This document shows positions 44,372-52,471 of a DNA stretch of 64,000 bases, piece after piece (within the stretch, counting starts at the first letter, position 1; the number at the start of each line of letters is the position of its first letter). Source of the stretch: Lutimonas zeaxanthinifaciens (GTDB lineage: Bacteria > Bacteroidota > Bacteroidia > Flavobacteriales > Flavobacteriaceae); contig NZ_CP129964.1 of assembly GCF_030503675.1 (NCBI RefSeq), forward strand, positions 1,364,001 to 1,428,000, in the 5' to 3' direction. The notes under the pieces were generated by a model. That model ran no database searches. It saw only the letters and a list, made by a program, of their open reading frames with translations, and was not told the origin of the DNA. Made by a program: the position numbers and the translations under genes.

Positions 44372-45520
44372 CTAATCCAGTTTTTGAAGAAAATAAGGCG
44401 AGTGATACGGCAATAGTTCAGGGTGAACCACTTTAATTAAATCCCTCAGAACAATATGAGGTTTCAAGGGGCCGTATTCAAAATATTCAACGCCCCCGTT
44501 GGGGCCTCTTCGTTTGGAGAAGGAATAAATATTTCCTGTTTCAAAAGCGTTGAACTGCTGATAATGAGCATTGGCAGCAACCAGTTCTTCCAGGCTTGTA
44601 TAATATCCTGATCCAATCCAGAATTCAGCCTTACTCCCTTTATCAAATACACTTTCAAAACTCAGTACCAGGCTTCCCTGGCCATCAGATTCCTTCCAAA
44701 GATAATCTGTATTTGCGTCTTCGAACAACTTCGCGGTAAAACTTTCACCTGCCGGTAAATTCCATTTGTCCTTGAACAAAACCCCCGAAATGATAGTTGG
44801 AGACTTTTGGGCACCTTTGGCAATGTTTTTTGCTTCTAAATACGCTTTCTCAATAGTATTGAAAATACTGTCCGCTTCCTTTTCCTTATTGTAAATTGCA
44901 CCAAAAAATTTGATCCATTCGGCTCTACCCAAAGGCGTGTCCTCAAGCCAGTCACCGTTAAATATTACCGGAATACCGTTTTTTTCGATATTTCGATAAA
45001 GTTTATTGGATTTACCCATAGAAAAAGCAATTAAAACATCGGGTTGCAAGCTGAGAAGTACCTCTGTATTAAAATCCTGTTCATTTCCAAGCTCTTTGAC
45101 CTGTCCGTTGGCTATCCTTGACACCGTTTTTTTTGAGGAGATGTATCCTGTTCCGGGAAATCCAACAAGACTTTCAGCTTCTTCCAAAATTTCAATCATA
45201 GGGATATGGGTCGTTGAAGTTGCAACGATTTTTTTTACGGGTATATTAATTTTATAATCCCCCTCAAAATCCATTTTTGGATCAGCAATCAAAATAATCT
45301 CCTGGTACTGTTCAGCATCAGGATATGGAGATTTTATAATCAGTTTTTTGTGCCCTTTATAGTTTTGAATATCAAATCCTTTGGCGTATTTAACGGTTTT
45401 GTCATTTATCGGCCGGGATGCTGTGGATTTTTCTTTAGTCCTGGTTTCATCGCATGCGGACATAAAAAAGAAAAGAAAAAGGATTACCGGAAAATTGAGT
45501 TTGCGACGTGATTTTTTCAT
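44372..45520 (-). CDS. btuF: ABC importer substrate-binding lipoprotein, BtuF-like
   Basis: A 382-residue predicted lipoprotein (lipobox FFMSACD) with a periplasmic-binding domain of the FecB/BtuF type: VATSTTHIPMIEIL, SLVGFPGTGYISS, LLSLQPDVLIAFS and VIFNGDWLEDTPLGRAEW. ATG 45520 is chosen because it begins the signal peptide; a TTG at 45592 would add 24 residues including no signal-like feature. It is the first gene of btuF-btuC-btuD on the minus strand, divergent from the riboswitch-controlled btuB. No riboswitch is seen on its own leader. Confidence 0.86.
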   Translation of the reverse strand: MKKSRRKLNFPVILFLFFFMSACDETRTKEKSTASRPINDKTVKYAKGFDIQNYKGHKKLIIKSPYPDAEQYQEIILIADPKMDFEGDYKINIPVKKIVATSTTHIPMIEILEEAESLVGFPGTGYISSKKTVSRIANGQVKELGNEQDFNTEVLLSLQPDVLIAFSMGKSNKLYRNIEKNGIPVIFNGDWLEDTPLGRAEWIKFFGAIYNKEKEADSIFNTIEKAYLEAKNIAKGAQKSPTIISGVLFKDKWNLPAGESFTAKLFEDANTDYLWKESDGQGSLVLSFESVFDKGSKAEFWIGSGYYTSLEELVAANAHYQQFNAFETGNIYSFSKRRGPNGGVEYFEYGPLKPHIVLRDLIKVVHPELLPYHSPYFLQKLD

Positions 45521-45620
45521 GAATTCAAGCTTCAGGAAGTGTTTTTGAATTGGAAGAGCAAGTTTACGACAAATTCCAATAAAACCGTCCAAAATATTTT
45601 TTTTACAGTGCTAAAGCAAC

Positions 45621-45628
45621 TACATTTG
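45621..45628 (+). promoter_or_regulatory. Candidate -7 element for the riboswitch transcript
   Basis: TACATTTG fits TAnnTTTG and lies immediately before the B12 aptamer, so transcription would start near 45635 and include the whole aptamer. A TTT is found at the -33 position. Confidence 0.55.
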
Positions 45629-45631
45629 TCC

Positions 45632-45842
45632 AGCAATTTGGTCCCAGAAAATGGGAAGAAAAACGGGAATCTCGTTAAAATCGAGAGCTGTCTCCGCAAC
45701 TGTAAGCTAAGCCGATCAATTCGGCGATTGTTGTTCAGGAAAAGCCACTTTTAGCAATGAAGGGAAGGCCAGCAACAAGACGCAAGCCAGGAAACCTGCC
45801 AATTTTGTAGAAGCAAAGTTTTCGGAAGAAAAACTATTGGCA
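45632..45842 (+). promoter_or_regulatory. Cobalamin (B12) riboswitch controlling btuB
   Basis: The conserved parts appear in order: TTTGGTCCC, GGGAATC near 45665, GAGCTGTCTCCGCAACTGTAA (split around 45686-45706), a GCCGA/TCGGC hairpin (45711-45725), AGCCACTT (45742), GGGAAGGC (45762-45769) and the B12 box GCAAGCCAGGAAACCTGCC (45782-45800). These match the Rfam cobalamin riboswitch consensus. Downstream, TGCCAAT (45797-45803) can pair with ATTGGCA (45836-45842), and AGTTTT (45817-45822) with AAAACT (45830-45835), forming a hairpin over the btuB start. This gap (45521-45841) is the only one above 300 bases in the window. Confidence 0.93.
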
Positions 45843-47662
45843 TGAAAAAAATACTACTTCTTTTAATTATCTGTTTTGGGACGATCCATGCCCAGAACGA
45901 CAGTGTCAATAGGCTTGATGAAATTGTATTGCGAGCTAACTTTTCCCCGGTGGTTAACAGTGGTTACGAGGTCAAAGTAATTTCAGATTCGATTTTAAAG
46001 AATTCATATTCCAGTCTTGGGGAGCTGCTTCAAAAACAAGCAAACTTTTATTTCAAACAAAATGGTTATGGAATGGTTTCGTCCATTTCACTTCGTGGAA
46101 CCAGTGCTTCGCAAACAGGTGTATACTGGAACGGAATCGGGATTAATTCAGCTTTGAACGGACAAACTGACTTCAATACGATCCAAGCCAATGGTTTTGA
46201 TGAACTGGAGGTAAGAAAAGGAGGGGGGAGTGTGCTATTGGGAAATGGGTCCATCGGAGGGGCGGTAAATCTTAAAGATCAGGTTTCATTTTACAGGAAA
46301 AAGCGGATACAGGTATTAGGAGGTGCTGGTAGTTTTGGCACCTATTTTGGACAAGTTACGGGGTTGTTCTCAACGGAACGGTTTTATACAAAAGTTTCGG
46401 GAGGACTTCAATATTCTGAAAATGATTATCCTTATCCGGGAACAGAACTTAAGAATGAAAACGGGGCCTTTCAAAATTATAACCTGAATGCCACATTTGG
46501 GTATAAGCTAAATGAAATGCACTCGGTTCGTTTGCACACTGTTGTTTTTGAAAATGACCGGGACTTGTCGAGAACCATGACTGTTGAGAGCAATAGCCGT
46601 TTAAAAAATACGGATCGAAGGCTTTTATTTGACTGGATGTATGTAGGTGAAAGATTTACATCCTCTTTTAAGGCGGCATACCTCCATGAAGACTTCACTT
46701 ATTTTTTCGATAAGAATATGCCCGAAAATATATCTGTTGGTTCGAGTGACAGGATCATTGGAAAGTATGACCTAAGTTACTTCTTTACGAACAATCTTTT
46801 TCTAAAGGGAGGAGCTGAATTTGAAAATGCAACAGGTGATGGAAGTAATATTGATGATGCTACCCAAAATGATTTTACGGCCTATGTACTCATGCATCAC
46901 GAGCCCTGGGAACGATTTCAATACAATATAAGTTTACGAGCAGGAGCATCTTCTGCTTATTCTATTCCCTTAATCTATTCTGCAGATGCTAAATATGAAT
47001 TGATTGATAAGTTTTCCTTAAGAGCTGCTTTTTCAACAAATTATCGCTTGCCAACCTTTAACGATCTCTATTGGGAACCAGGAGGCAACCCGGATCTGAA
47101 ACCGGAATTCAGTTCTTCTGCTGAAGCCGGGATAAACTACGTAAATAAAGGTTTTAGGTTCAGTGCCGCCTATTATATAATCAACAGCGAAGACCTCATT
47201 CAATGGAGACCGGTTACGCAGGATTTTTGGCGGCCCCAAAATGTAAGTAAGGCGTCCAGTAATGGTTTTGAAACAGCAGTTTCATATAACAGAGCATTTA
47301 GGGAACACAACCTGGCTTTAAGGTTATCTTATGATTACACCCTGGCTAAGGATAAGGAACTGGATAAACAACTTATTTATGTTCCGGAACACAAAGCCGC
47401 TTGCCTCTTAGATTACAGCTGGAAAAAGTGGCGATTTAATTATCATTTACAATATGTAGGAGAAGTATTCATTACAACAAGCAATAGTCAAAGCCTGGAT
47501 GATTATCTGCTGTCTGACATCTCCTTTAACAGGTTATTGCTCAAGGATATGTTTGCCGTACAATTTAAGATCAACAACGTGTTTGATACAAATTATCAAT
47601 CCGTTGCATATCGCCCAATGCCTGGGAGAAACTATGTAATTCAAATTAATTTTAAACTATAA
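45842..47662 (+). CDS. btuB: TonB-dependent cobalamin receptor BtuB
   Basis: A 606-residue outer-membrane receptor with a signal peptide (to about residue 18, IHAQND) and a TonB-box-like LDEIVLRA. The plug domain has SLGELLQKQANFYFK and a LRGTSASQTGVYWNGI block, and the 22-strand barrel ends in the typical C-terminal phenylalanine region (VIQINFKL). Direct control by a B12 riboswitch supports cobalamin as substrate. Length matches BtuB (about 600). A propeller lipoprotein gene follows after 6 bases. Confidence 0.95.
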   Translation: MKKILLLLIICFGTIHAQNDSVNRLDEIVLRANFSPVVNSGYEVKVISDSILKNSYSSLGELLQKQANFYFKQNGYGMVSSISLRGTSASQTGVYWNGIGINSALNGQTDFNTIQANGFDELEVRKGGGSVLLGNGSIGGAVNLKDQVSFYRKKRIQVLGGAGSFGTYFGQVTGLFSTERFYTKVSGGLQYSENDYPYPGTELKNENGAFQNYNLNATFGYKLNEMHSVRLHTVVFENDRDLSRTMTVESNSRLKNTDRRLLFDWMYVGERFTSSFKAAYLHEDFTYFFDKNMPENISVGSSDRIIGKYDLSYFFTNNLFLKGGAEFENATGDGSNIDDATQNDFTAYVLMHHEPWERFQYNISLRAGASSAYSIPLIYSADAKYELIDKFSLRAAFSTNYRLPTFNDLYWEPGGNPDLKPEFSSSAEAGINYVNKGFRFSAAYYIINSEDLIQWRPVTQDFWRPQNVSKASSNGFETAVSYNRAFREHNLALRLSYDYTLAKDKELDKQLIYVPEHKAACLLDYSWKKWRFNYHLQYVGEVFITTSNSQSLDDYLLSDISFNRLLLKDMFAVQFKINNVFDTNYQSVAYRPMPGRNYVIQINFKL

Positions 47663-47668
47663 ACCAAA

Positions 47669-48727
47669 ATGAAAAAAATCAACTATGTATACGTGCTAAT
47701 GACATTGGCAATGCTCTTCAGCTCCTGTTCTGATGACAATGATACGCCTGAAGAACCAAAAGGAGATTATGAAAACGGTTACTTTGTGAGTAATGAGGGG
47801 CCGTTTCAAAATGGAAGTGGAACCATAACATTTGTAGGAAATGACGGAACCGTCAGCCAGAATGTTTACAAAACGGTCAATGGAGAAGATCTGGGAAACA
47901 TTGTAAATTCGATGTATATAGAGGGGGACAAGGCCTATATCGTGGTTAATAATTCCAACAGGATTGTTATTGTTAACCGTTATACCATGGAGAAAGAAGC
48001 CGTAATTGATGGAGAGGGTATAAATAATCCGAGGCATTTTGCAGCAGCCAACGGGAAAGGATTTATTTCCAACTGGGGAGATCCTTTTGATTCTGCAGAT
48101 GATTTTATTACCGTAGTAAGTCTCGAGTCTAATTCAGTACTTGATAAAATTCCAGTTGCTGAAGGCCCTGAGCAAATGATAGTTTCGGGAAACAAATTGT
48201 TTGTTTGCCTGCAAGGCGGTTATGGCAGTAACAATAAGGTGGTGGCGATAGATACTTCAAATAACAGTGTTTTAAATAATATCAAAGTTGGGGATGTTCC
48301 TGAATCTATTGTAACAGACAGTAAAGGATATCTATGGGTCTTATGCACCGGAAATCCAGCGTATACGGGAAATGAAACTGCCGGGTCTTTGAATAAAATT
48401 GATCCATCTGATTATACCTTAACTACATTTGAGTTTGAAACTGTTCAGCATCCGTCTCTGTTGAATTCAGAATTAGGTGAATTGTTTTATTCGCTGGATG
48501 GGAAAGTTTACATTATGGATGAAGATGGTGCAGAATTACCTGTGGACGCCATTAAAGGCCTTGATGGATTCTTCTATTCTATGTTGGTTGACGGAGGTCA
48601 ATTATATGCAACGGACGCAAAAGATTATGCAAGCGAAGGGGATTTAAAAGTTTTTGATATACGATCCGGAACCTCTTTGGAAACAATTAGGACAGGTATC
48701 GTTCCGGGTCAGGTGGTAATTCCTTAA
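47669..48727 (+). CDS. BtuG-like beta-propeller surface lipoprotein (DUF5074/YncE)
   Basis: A 352-residue predicted lipoprotein (lipobox LFSSCSDD followed by acidic residues, often a surface-export signal in Bacteroidota). The mature part is a YncE/DUF5074-type propeller with repeated blades, for example YIEGDKAYIVVNNSNRIVIV and MIVSGNKLFVCLQGG and VVAIDTSNNSVLNNIKVGDV. In Bacteroides, BtuG is such a propeller that binds B12 very tightly and sits on BtuB. The position 6 bases after btuB supports this role, but binding residues were not checked. Confidence 0.85.
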   Translation: MKKINYVYVLMTLAMLFSSCSDDNDTPEEPKGDYENGYFVSNEGPFQNGSGTITFVGNDGTVSQNVYKTVNGEDLGNIVNSMYIEGDKAYIVVNNSNRIVIVNRYTMEKEAVIDGEGINNPRHFAAANGKGFISNWGDPFDSADDFITVVSLESNSVLDKIPVAEGPEQMIVSGNKLFVCLQGGYGSNNKVVAIDTSNNSVLNNIKVGDVPESIVTDSKGYLWVLCTGNPAYTGNETAGSLNKIDPSDYTLTTFEFETVQHPSLLNSELGELFYSLDGKVYIMDEDGAELPVDAIKGLDGFFYSMLVDGGQLYATDAKDYASEGDLKVFDIRSGTSLETIRTGIVPGQVVIP

Positions 48728-48756
48728 TTTAGCGTCTTAATTCTAAGAATTTGAAT

Positions 48757-49191
48757 ATGCAAAAATCATTCTGTCTGATAATCTTTCTGATTTTTTTCAG
48801 CCCCTTTATAACTGCACAGGAAATTGGAGTCAGATTTGGAGATATGTACGGAAACAATATTGCTATTGATGCCACAATTCCGATAAAAGATAAGAGAATT
48901 CATACCACCGTTTCCTTCGGTGATAACATCGGAGTTGATGCCCTTTATGATTTTGCTGTTGAATCCATATTTAGAAGTCCGGACCTGCATTATTACGCAG
49001 GTGTCGGGCTTTCAACATTGTTCGCCACTGAATTTAAACTAGGCGTTATGGGAGAAGTTGGTATAGAATACAGTTTTCCAAGAACACCAATATCACTAAG
49101 TCTCGATTACCGCCCGGCCATCATCGTTTTAGAGAAGATGGATTTTGTTTATGGGAATTTTGGAATGAATGTAAGATATATCTTCAGGTAG
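48757..49191 (+). CDS. Small outer-membrane beta-barrel-like protein
   Basis: A 144-residue protein with a signal peptide (to about TAQEIG) and an even alternation of polar and apolar residues (IGVRFGDMYGNNIAIDATI, HTTVSFGDNIGVDALYDFA) with an aromatic C-terminus (RYIFR), as in small outer-membrane barrels. No family recognised. It is the third gene of the riboswitch-led set, 29 bases after the BtuG-like gene, so a link with cobalamin uptake is possible. ATG 48757 is used over TTG 48751. Confidence 0.7.
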   Translation: MQKSFCLIIFLIFFSPFITAQEIGVRFGDMYGNNIAIDATIPIKDKRIHTTVSFGDNIGVDALYDFAVESIFRSPDLHYYAGVGLSTLFATEFKLGVMGEVGIEYSFPRTPISLSLDYRPAIIVLEKMDFVYGNFGMNVRYIFR

Positions 49192-49211
49192 ATTGTGATT
49201 TTTTTAGATAA

Positions 49212-49655
49212 CTACTGGTATTCATTTTCTTTCACACGCGTCCAATATAGGTTTTTACCAAAGATTCGATAACCGATAAATCCTCTTACCTTTAGCAGGT
49301 CCGGTGATGAAAGGCTTATTTCGCAGCCGTATTCTTTACCATTTTTGGCATTTAGAATTTTTGCACCTTGCCATACACCGTTTTTCAATTTGGCTCCCTC
49401 AAGAATAAGCATTCCTTTGATGGGTTTATCTTTTCTGCTGTCAGTACATTTTGTGCAAAGGTCGTTTTTATGATCCTCAGGAATGATTTCATCAATGATC
49501 ACATAGAGAGAATTGTTGACGATACTTATGAAAACGATTGACTCAGCTCTGTTCCTGTCAAATATATCATAGGTTTTCCATTTGCCAGTGACATTCTGAG
49601 CCATTGCAAACTGACAACAAAAAAGAAATAAAAAGAGGGTTACATATTTAATCAT
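49212..49655 (-). CDS. DUF2147 protein (copy 2)
   Basis: A 147-residue exported protein (signal peptide to about FAMAQN) of the DUF2147 family: VTGKWKTYD, a KCTDSRKDKPIKGMLIL block with a CTxC pair, LKNGVWQGAKILNAKNGK and a final RVKENEYQ. Function of the family is unknown. It is a paralogue of the gene just upstream, whose 3' end it overlaps by 8 bases, so the pair probably arose by tandem duplication. Confidence 0.88.
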   Translation of the reverse strand: MIKYVTLFLFLFCCQFAMAQNVTGKWKTYDIFDRNRAESIVFISIVNNSLYVIIDEIIPEDHKNDLCTKCTDSRKDKPIKGMLILEGAKLKNGVWQGAKILNAKNGKEYGCEISLSSPDLLKVRGFIGYRIFGKNLYWTRVKENEYQ

Positions 49656-50085
49656 CAGTTTTTACCCGATACCAATATTCTGTTCTCCCGATTAGAGAAA
49701 ATCCAATATACCCTCTTAATTTTAACTTATCTTCTGATTCGAGAGAGATATAGCATTTGTAGAGTTTTCCATTTTTTGGGTCCAGGACCTTTCCTCCTGT
49801 CCATTCGTCACCTTCTTCGCTAAGACCTCTTACGATCACCAAACCTTGAATAGGGACATTCTTATCCTTACCCGTGCATTCTGTACAGGTTTTATCTTTG
49901 TCCTCTTCATTTAAAATCTCAATGATCTTGCCGTAGAGTTTGTTCCCTTCCTTATAAACCTGAATTACAGATTCTTTGGCACCCGTATCGGGATCGATAC
50001 TATGCCATTTTCCCAATACGCCTTGTGCCCTTGAAGAAAAGGAAATCAGGACAAAAAGTGTACATACATAAATTACTTTTCTCAT
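49648..50085 (-). CDS. DUF2147 protein (copy 1)
   Basis: A 145-residue exported DUF2147 protein (signal peptide to about SSRAQG): VLGKWHSIDPDTGAKES, CTECTGKDKNVPIQGLVIV, EWTGGKVLDPKNGKLYKCYI and LRGYIGFSLIGRTEYW. It matches copy 2 along its whole length with conserved CTxCT and the NGK-Y-C motif. Its ATG overlaps the stop of the YihY gene by 4 bases (TGA/ATG), so it is part of the operon running down from 52308. Confidence 0.88.
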   Translation of the reverse strand: MRKVIYVCTLFVLISFSSRAQGVLGKWHSIDPDTGAKESVIQVYKEGNKLYGKIIEILNEEDKDKTCTECTGKDKNVPIQGLVIVRGLSEEGDEWTGGKVLDPKNGKLYKCYISLESEDKLKLRGYIGFSLIGRTEYWYRVKTDD

Positions 50086-51011
50086 TCTTTTGCTTCTAAA
50101 TTTTTATGATGCAGTTTTAATAAACTTGCATTCAGTTCGAATCCGAGCAGCAATATAATAGAATTTAGCCAAATAAAAAGCATAATGACAAGGACGGTAC
50201 CAATTGAGCCATAAATCTGGTTGTACTGGCCAAACTTTTCAACATACGCCTGAAAAATCTTAAAGTTGATCAGGAATAAAACAATGGTAAGAATGGTACC
50301 CGGTGAAAAGAAGGGGCTGTGTCTTCCTTCTCTTGTACCAAAATAGTAGAGTAGGGAAATACCTACAAAAAGCATTCCCACTAGGATGATGAACTGCAAC
50401 GAGCTCAACCAGAAATTTGTATCACTGACCACTCCTTGTTCATTCAGTGACTTGATAAAGAATTCAATTAAAATGATCACACCTACTGTAACTAAAAGCA
50501 GAAATGAAAGGACTAATGAAATTCCAAGGGAAACCATGTATTGACGAATAACCGTCCTCGTTTGAATCTGATGGTAGGTATATTCAAAGCCGCTCAATAC
50601 GGCATTTACGCCATTCGTCATTAAAAAAATTGACAAAATAAAACCAAATGACAAGAGTTCCCCGTATTTATTGGTGGCTATGTCGTTTAGAACATGAGCC
50701 ACGGCATCACTGGCATCTTTTGAAGGCATGACCTTGAAAACCAAAGACATAAAATCATCTTGAAACCCTTCTATCGGAACAAAGGGTATAAGCGTCAATA
50801 CGAATAGTGCAAATGGAAATAAAGCAATAAAAAAGCTGAAGGCTATACTACCTGCTCTTGAAGTCAACGCGCCTTTCACGATTCCCGCAACATACATTTC
50901 AAGAAGGTCGTAAAGGTCCATTCCCTCCATGCCCGGTATCTTGACCTTTTTTAAAGTCTTGACGATCCAGTCGACAATTGGAAGATCATGCCGTTTCCTA
51001 AACCTACTCAT
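50082..51011 (-). CDS. YihY/BrkB-family membrane protein
   Basis: A 309-residue inner-membrane protein with six or so hydrophobic segments and the family blocks AFSFFIALFPFALFVLTLIPF, LMTNGVNAVLSGFEYTYH and IWLNSIILLLGFELNASL. The YihY/BrkB family (once misnamed ribonuclease BN) has no settled function. It lies between the KdsC-like gene and the DUF2147 pair in one operon. Confidence 0.9.
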   Translation of the reverse strand: MSRFRKRHDLPIVDWIVKTLKKVKIPGMEGMDLYDLLEMYVAGIVKGALTSRAGSIAFSFFIALFPFALFVLTLIPFVPIEGFQDDFMSLVFKVMPSKDASDAVAHVLNDIATNKYGELLSFGFILSIFLMTNGVNAVLSGFEYTYHQIQTRTVIRQYMVSLGISLVLSFLLLVTVGVIILIEFFIKSLNEQGVVSDTNFWLSSLQFIILVGMLFVGISLLYYFGTREGRHSPFFSPGTILTIVLFLINFKIFQAYVEKFGQYNQIYGSIGTVLVIMLFIWLNSIILLLGFELNASLLKLHHKNLEAKE

Positions 51012-51017
51012 AATTTT

Positions 51018-51545
51018 TTAATCAAATTTTGCATCAAAATGATTGCTCCATTTATCCTGGACTTTTAAAACTTGTTCAATAACGTCGCGAACACAACCTT
51101 TTCCTCCTTTTTTCTGTGAAATATAAGCTGAGATTCTGTGAACCTCGGGCACCGCATCTTTTGGGCAAGTTGGTAATCCACAGCGTTTCATAACCGGTAT
51201 ATCGGGTATGTCATCACCCATATATAGTACGTTTTCAGGATTGATATCGTAAATGTCCAGGTATTCATCCAGCTGTTCTGTTTTATTATGGGCTCCAAGA
51301 TAAATGTCTGTAATACCAAGCCCGCGTAATCTCGATTTGACAGCTTCATTTGTTCCACCGGAAATGATACAAACATTAAAGCCCTCCTGCACAGCCGTTT
51401 TAAGTGCATATCCATCTTTTATATTCATTGATCTGATCAATTCTCCGTTCGGAAAAACCGTGACCGTTCCGTCCGTCAGAACTCCGTCTACATCAAAGAT
51501 AAAGGTTGTTATAGAAGGCATTATTTCCTTATAGTTTTTTCCCAT
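51018..51545 (-). CDS. kdsC: KdsC-like HAD phosphatase
   Basis: A 175-residue HAD-family hydrolase of the KDO-8-phosphate phosphatase type: catalytic DVDGVLTDGT with Asp18/Asp20, MNIKDGYALKTAVQEGF, ISGGTNEAVKSR and YMGDDIPDIPVM. It would supply KDO for lipopolysaccharide. The length fits KdsC, with no cap domain. Met 51545 is chosen because flavobacterial relatives start with a similar KNYKE segment; Met 51521 is an alternative. It overlaps the DUF2520 gene by 17 bases. Confidence 0.88.
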   Translation of the reverse strand: MGKNYKEIMPSITTFIFDVDGVLTDGTVTVFPNGELIRSMNIKDGYALKTAVQEGFNVCIISGGTNEAVKSRLRGLGITDIYLGAHNKTEQLDEYLDIYDINPENVLYMGDDIPDIPVMKRCGLPTCPKDAVPEVHRISAYISQKKGGKGCVRDVIEQVLKVQDKWSNHFDAKFD

Positions 51546-52308
51546 TTTTTTCTTTCATTTTAAAGGATTTGATAATTGCGTCGGTGATATTTTCATAGAT
51601 TACTTTCTTATCGCCTTTTAATTGTTCAAGATGTCTGTTTATGGTTTGCAGATCATTTCTTATTGCAGGCCCTGTTTGTGACTTGCCCGGAGATAGTTCC
51701 TGGACCTTCATACCTGTTTCCATTATCATTGGTTTTAAGATATCAAACGAGATTCCTGCCTCTATGCATAATTCCTCTGCGCAATAAAACATGTAATTGC
51801 TGAAATTATTAGCAAAAACGGCTGCAACGTGTAATTTTTCACGACCTGCAGAGTCCAGTTTATATATTCTGTCGCTCAATTCAGATGCCAGGTCAGATAA
51901 TAATTTGTAATCATGCTCATTTTCTGTTTCCAGGACAAGAGGTACTTTTTTAAAATCAATTTTCTTTTCAAGGCTAAAAGATTGTGCCGGATACAAAACA
52001 CCCCTCCTTAATTGCGGATCAAGTATGCGCATCGCAACGCTTCCAGAAGTGTGCACGACCAGGCCCTGAAGATGTTTAAGCTGTTTTGAAAGGTTTTCGA
52101 TAGAATCGTCATTTACCGCCAAAATGTAAATATCGGCATCCGTCAATTCTGACAATTCACGGATAACAGGAACTGAAGGATCAAAATAAGGGCTATTGCT
52201 GTTGTTTCTGCTCAAACGTTGAACGAAGTCAATATTTGGTGCCAGAATTAAAGCTCGACTTAGGTGAGAGGCCAAATTTCCTGAACCGATTAAAACTACC
52301 TTGATCAT
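51529..52308 (-). CDS. Rossmann-fold DUF2520 protein
   Basis: A 259-residue protein with an NAD(P)-binding Rossmann N-terminal domain (VVLIGSGNLASHLSRAL, glycine motif at residues 8-13) and a helical C-terminal DUF2520 domain (HVAAVFANNFSNYMF, EAGISFDILKPMI, GPAIRNDLQTINRHL). This resembles F420-reductase/ketopantoate-type folds, but the substrate is unknown. It is the first gene of an operon DUF2520-kdsC-yihY-DUF2147-DUF2147, with a leader of only a few bases available after a near-consensus TATATTCG (52320-52313). Confidence 0.88.
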   Translation of the reverse strand: MIKVVLIGSGNLASHLSRALILAPNIDFVQRLSRNNSNSPYFDPSVPVIRELSELTDADIYILAVNDDSIENLSKQLKHLQGLVVHTSGSVAMRILDPQLRRGVLYPAQSFSLEKKIDFKKVPLVLETENEHDYKLLSDLASELSDRIYKLDSAGREKLHVAAVFANNFSNYMFYCAEELCIEAGISFDILKPMIMETGMKVQELSPGKSQTGPAIRNDLQTINRHLEQLKGDKKVIYENITDAIIKSFKMKEKNGKKL

Positions 52309-52415
52309 ATAGCGAATATACAGAGCAATGGGTTAAATAAAAAGAATTTTCAACCTCGTTTTCGATACGATCCCTAAAAACGACGGATCTTTTGATTTTC
52401 AATAGGTACATAAAA

Positions 52416-52446
52416 GTAAAAAGGGACAAAAAATCTGTCCCTTTTC
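52416..52446 (-). terminator. Terminator after ppdK (minus strand)
   Basis: AAAAGGGACA (52419-52428) pairs with TGTCCCTTTT (52436-52445). Read on the minus strand it is followed by a T-rich tract and lies 26 bases after the ppdK stop. Confidence 0.82.
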
Positions 52447-52471
52447 ACAATTAACTCTAACAAAAATAATA

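Noticed and set aside
42495-45520. Iron-siderophore ABC importer
   Set aside because: FecCD family members can carry siderophores, but the divergent btuB gene under a B12 riboswitch makes cobalamin the better call. It is kept as an alternative, not the main assignment.
45521-45631. A second B12 riboswitch on the btuF leader
   Set aside because: The minus strand of this short stretch has no B12 box or other aptamer parts.
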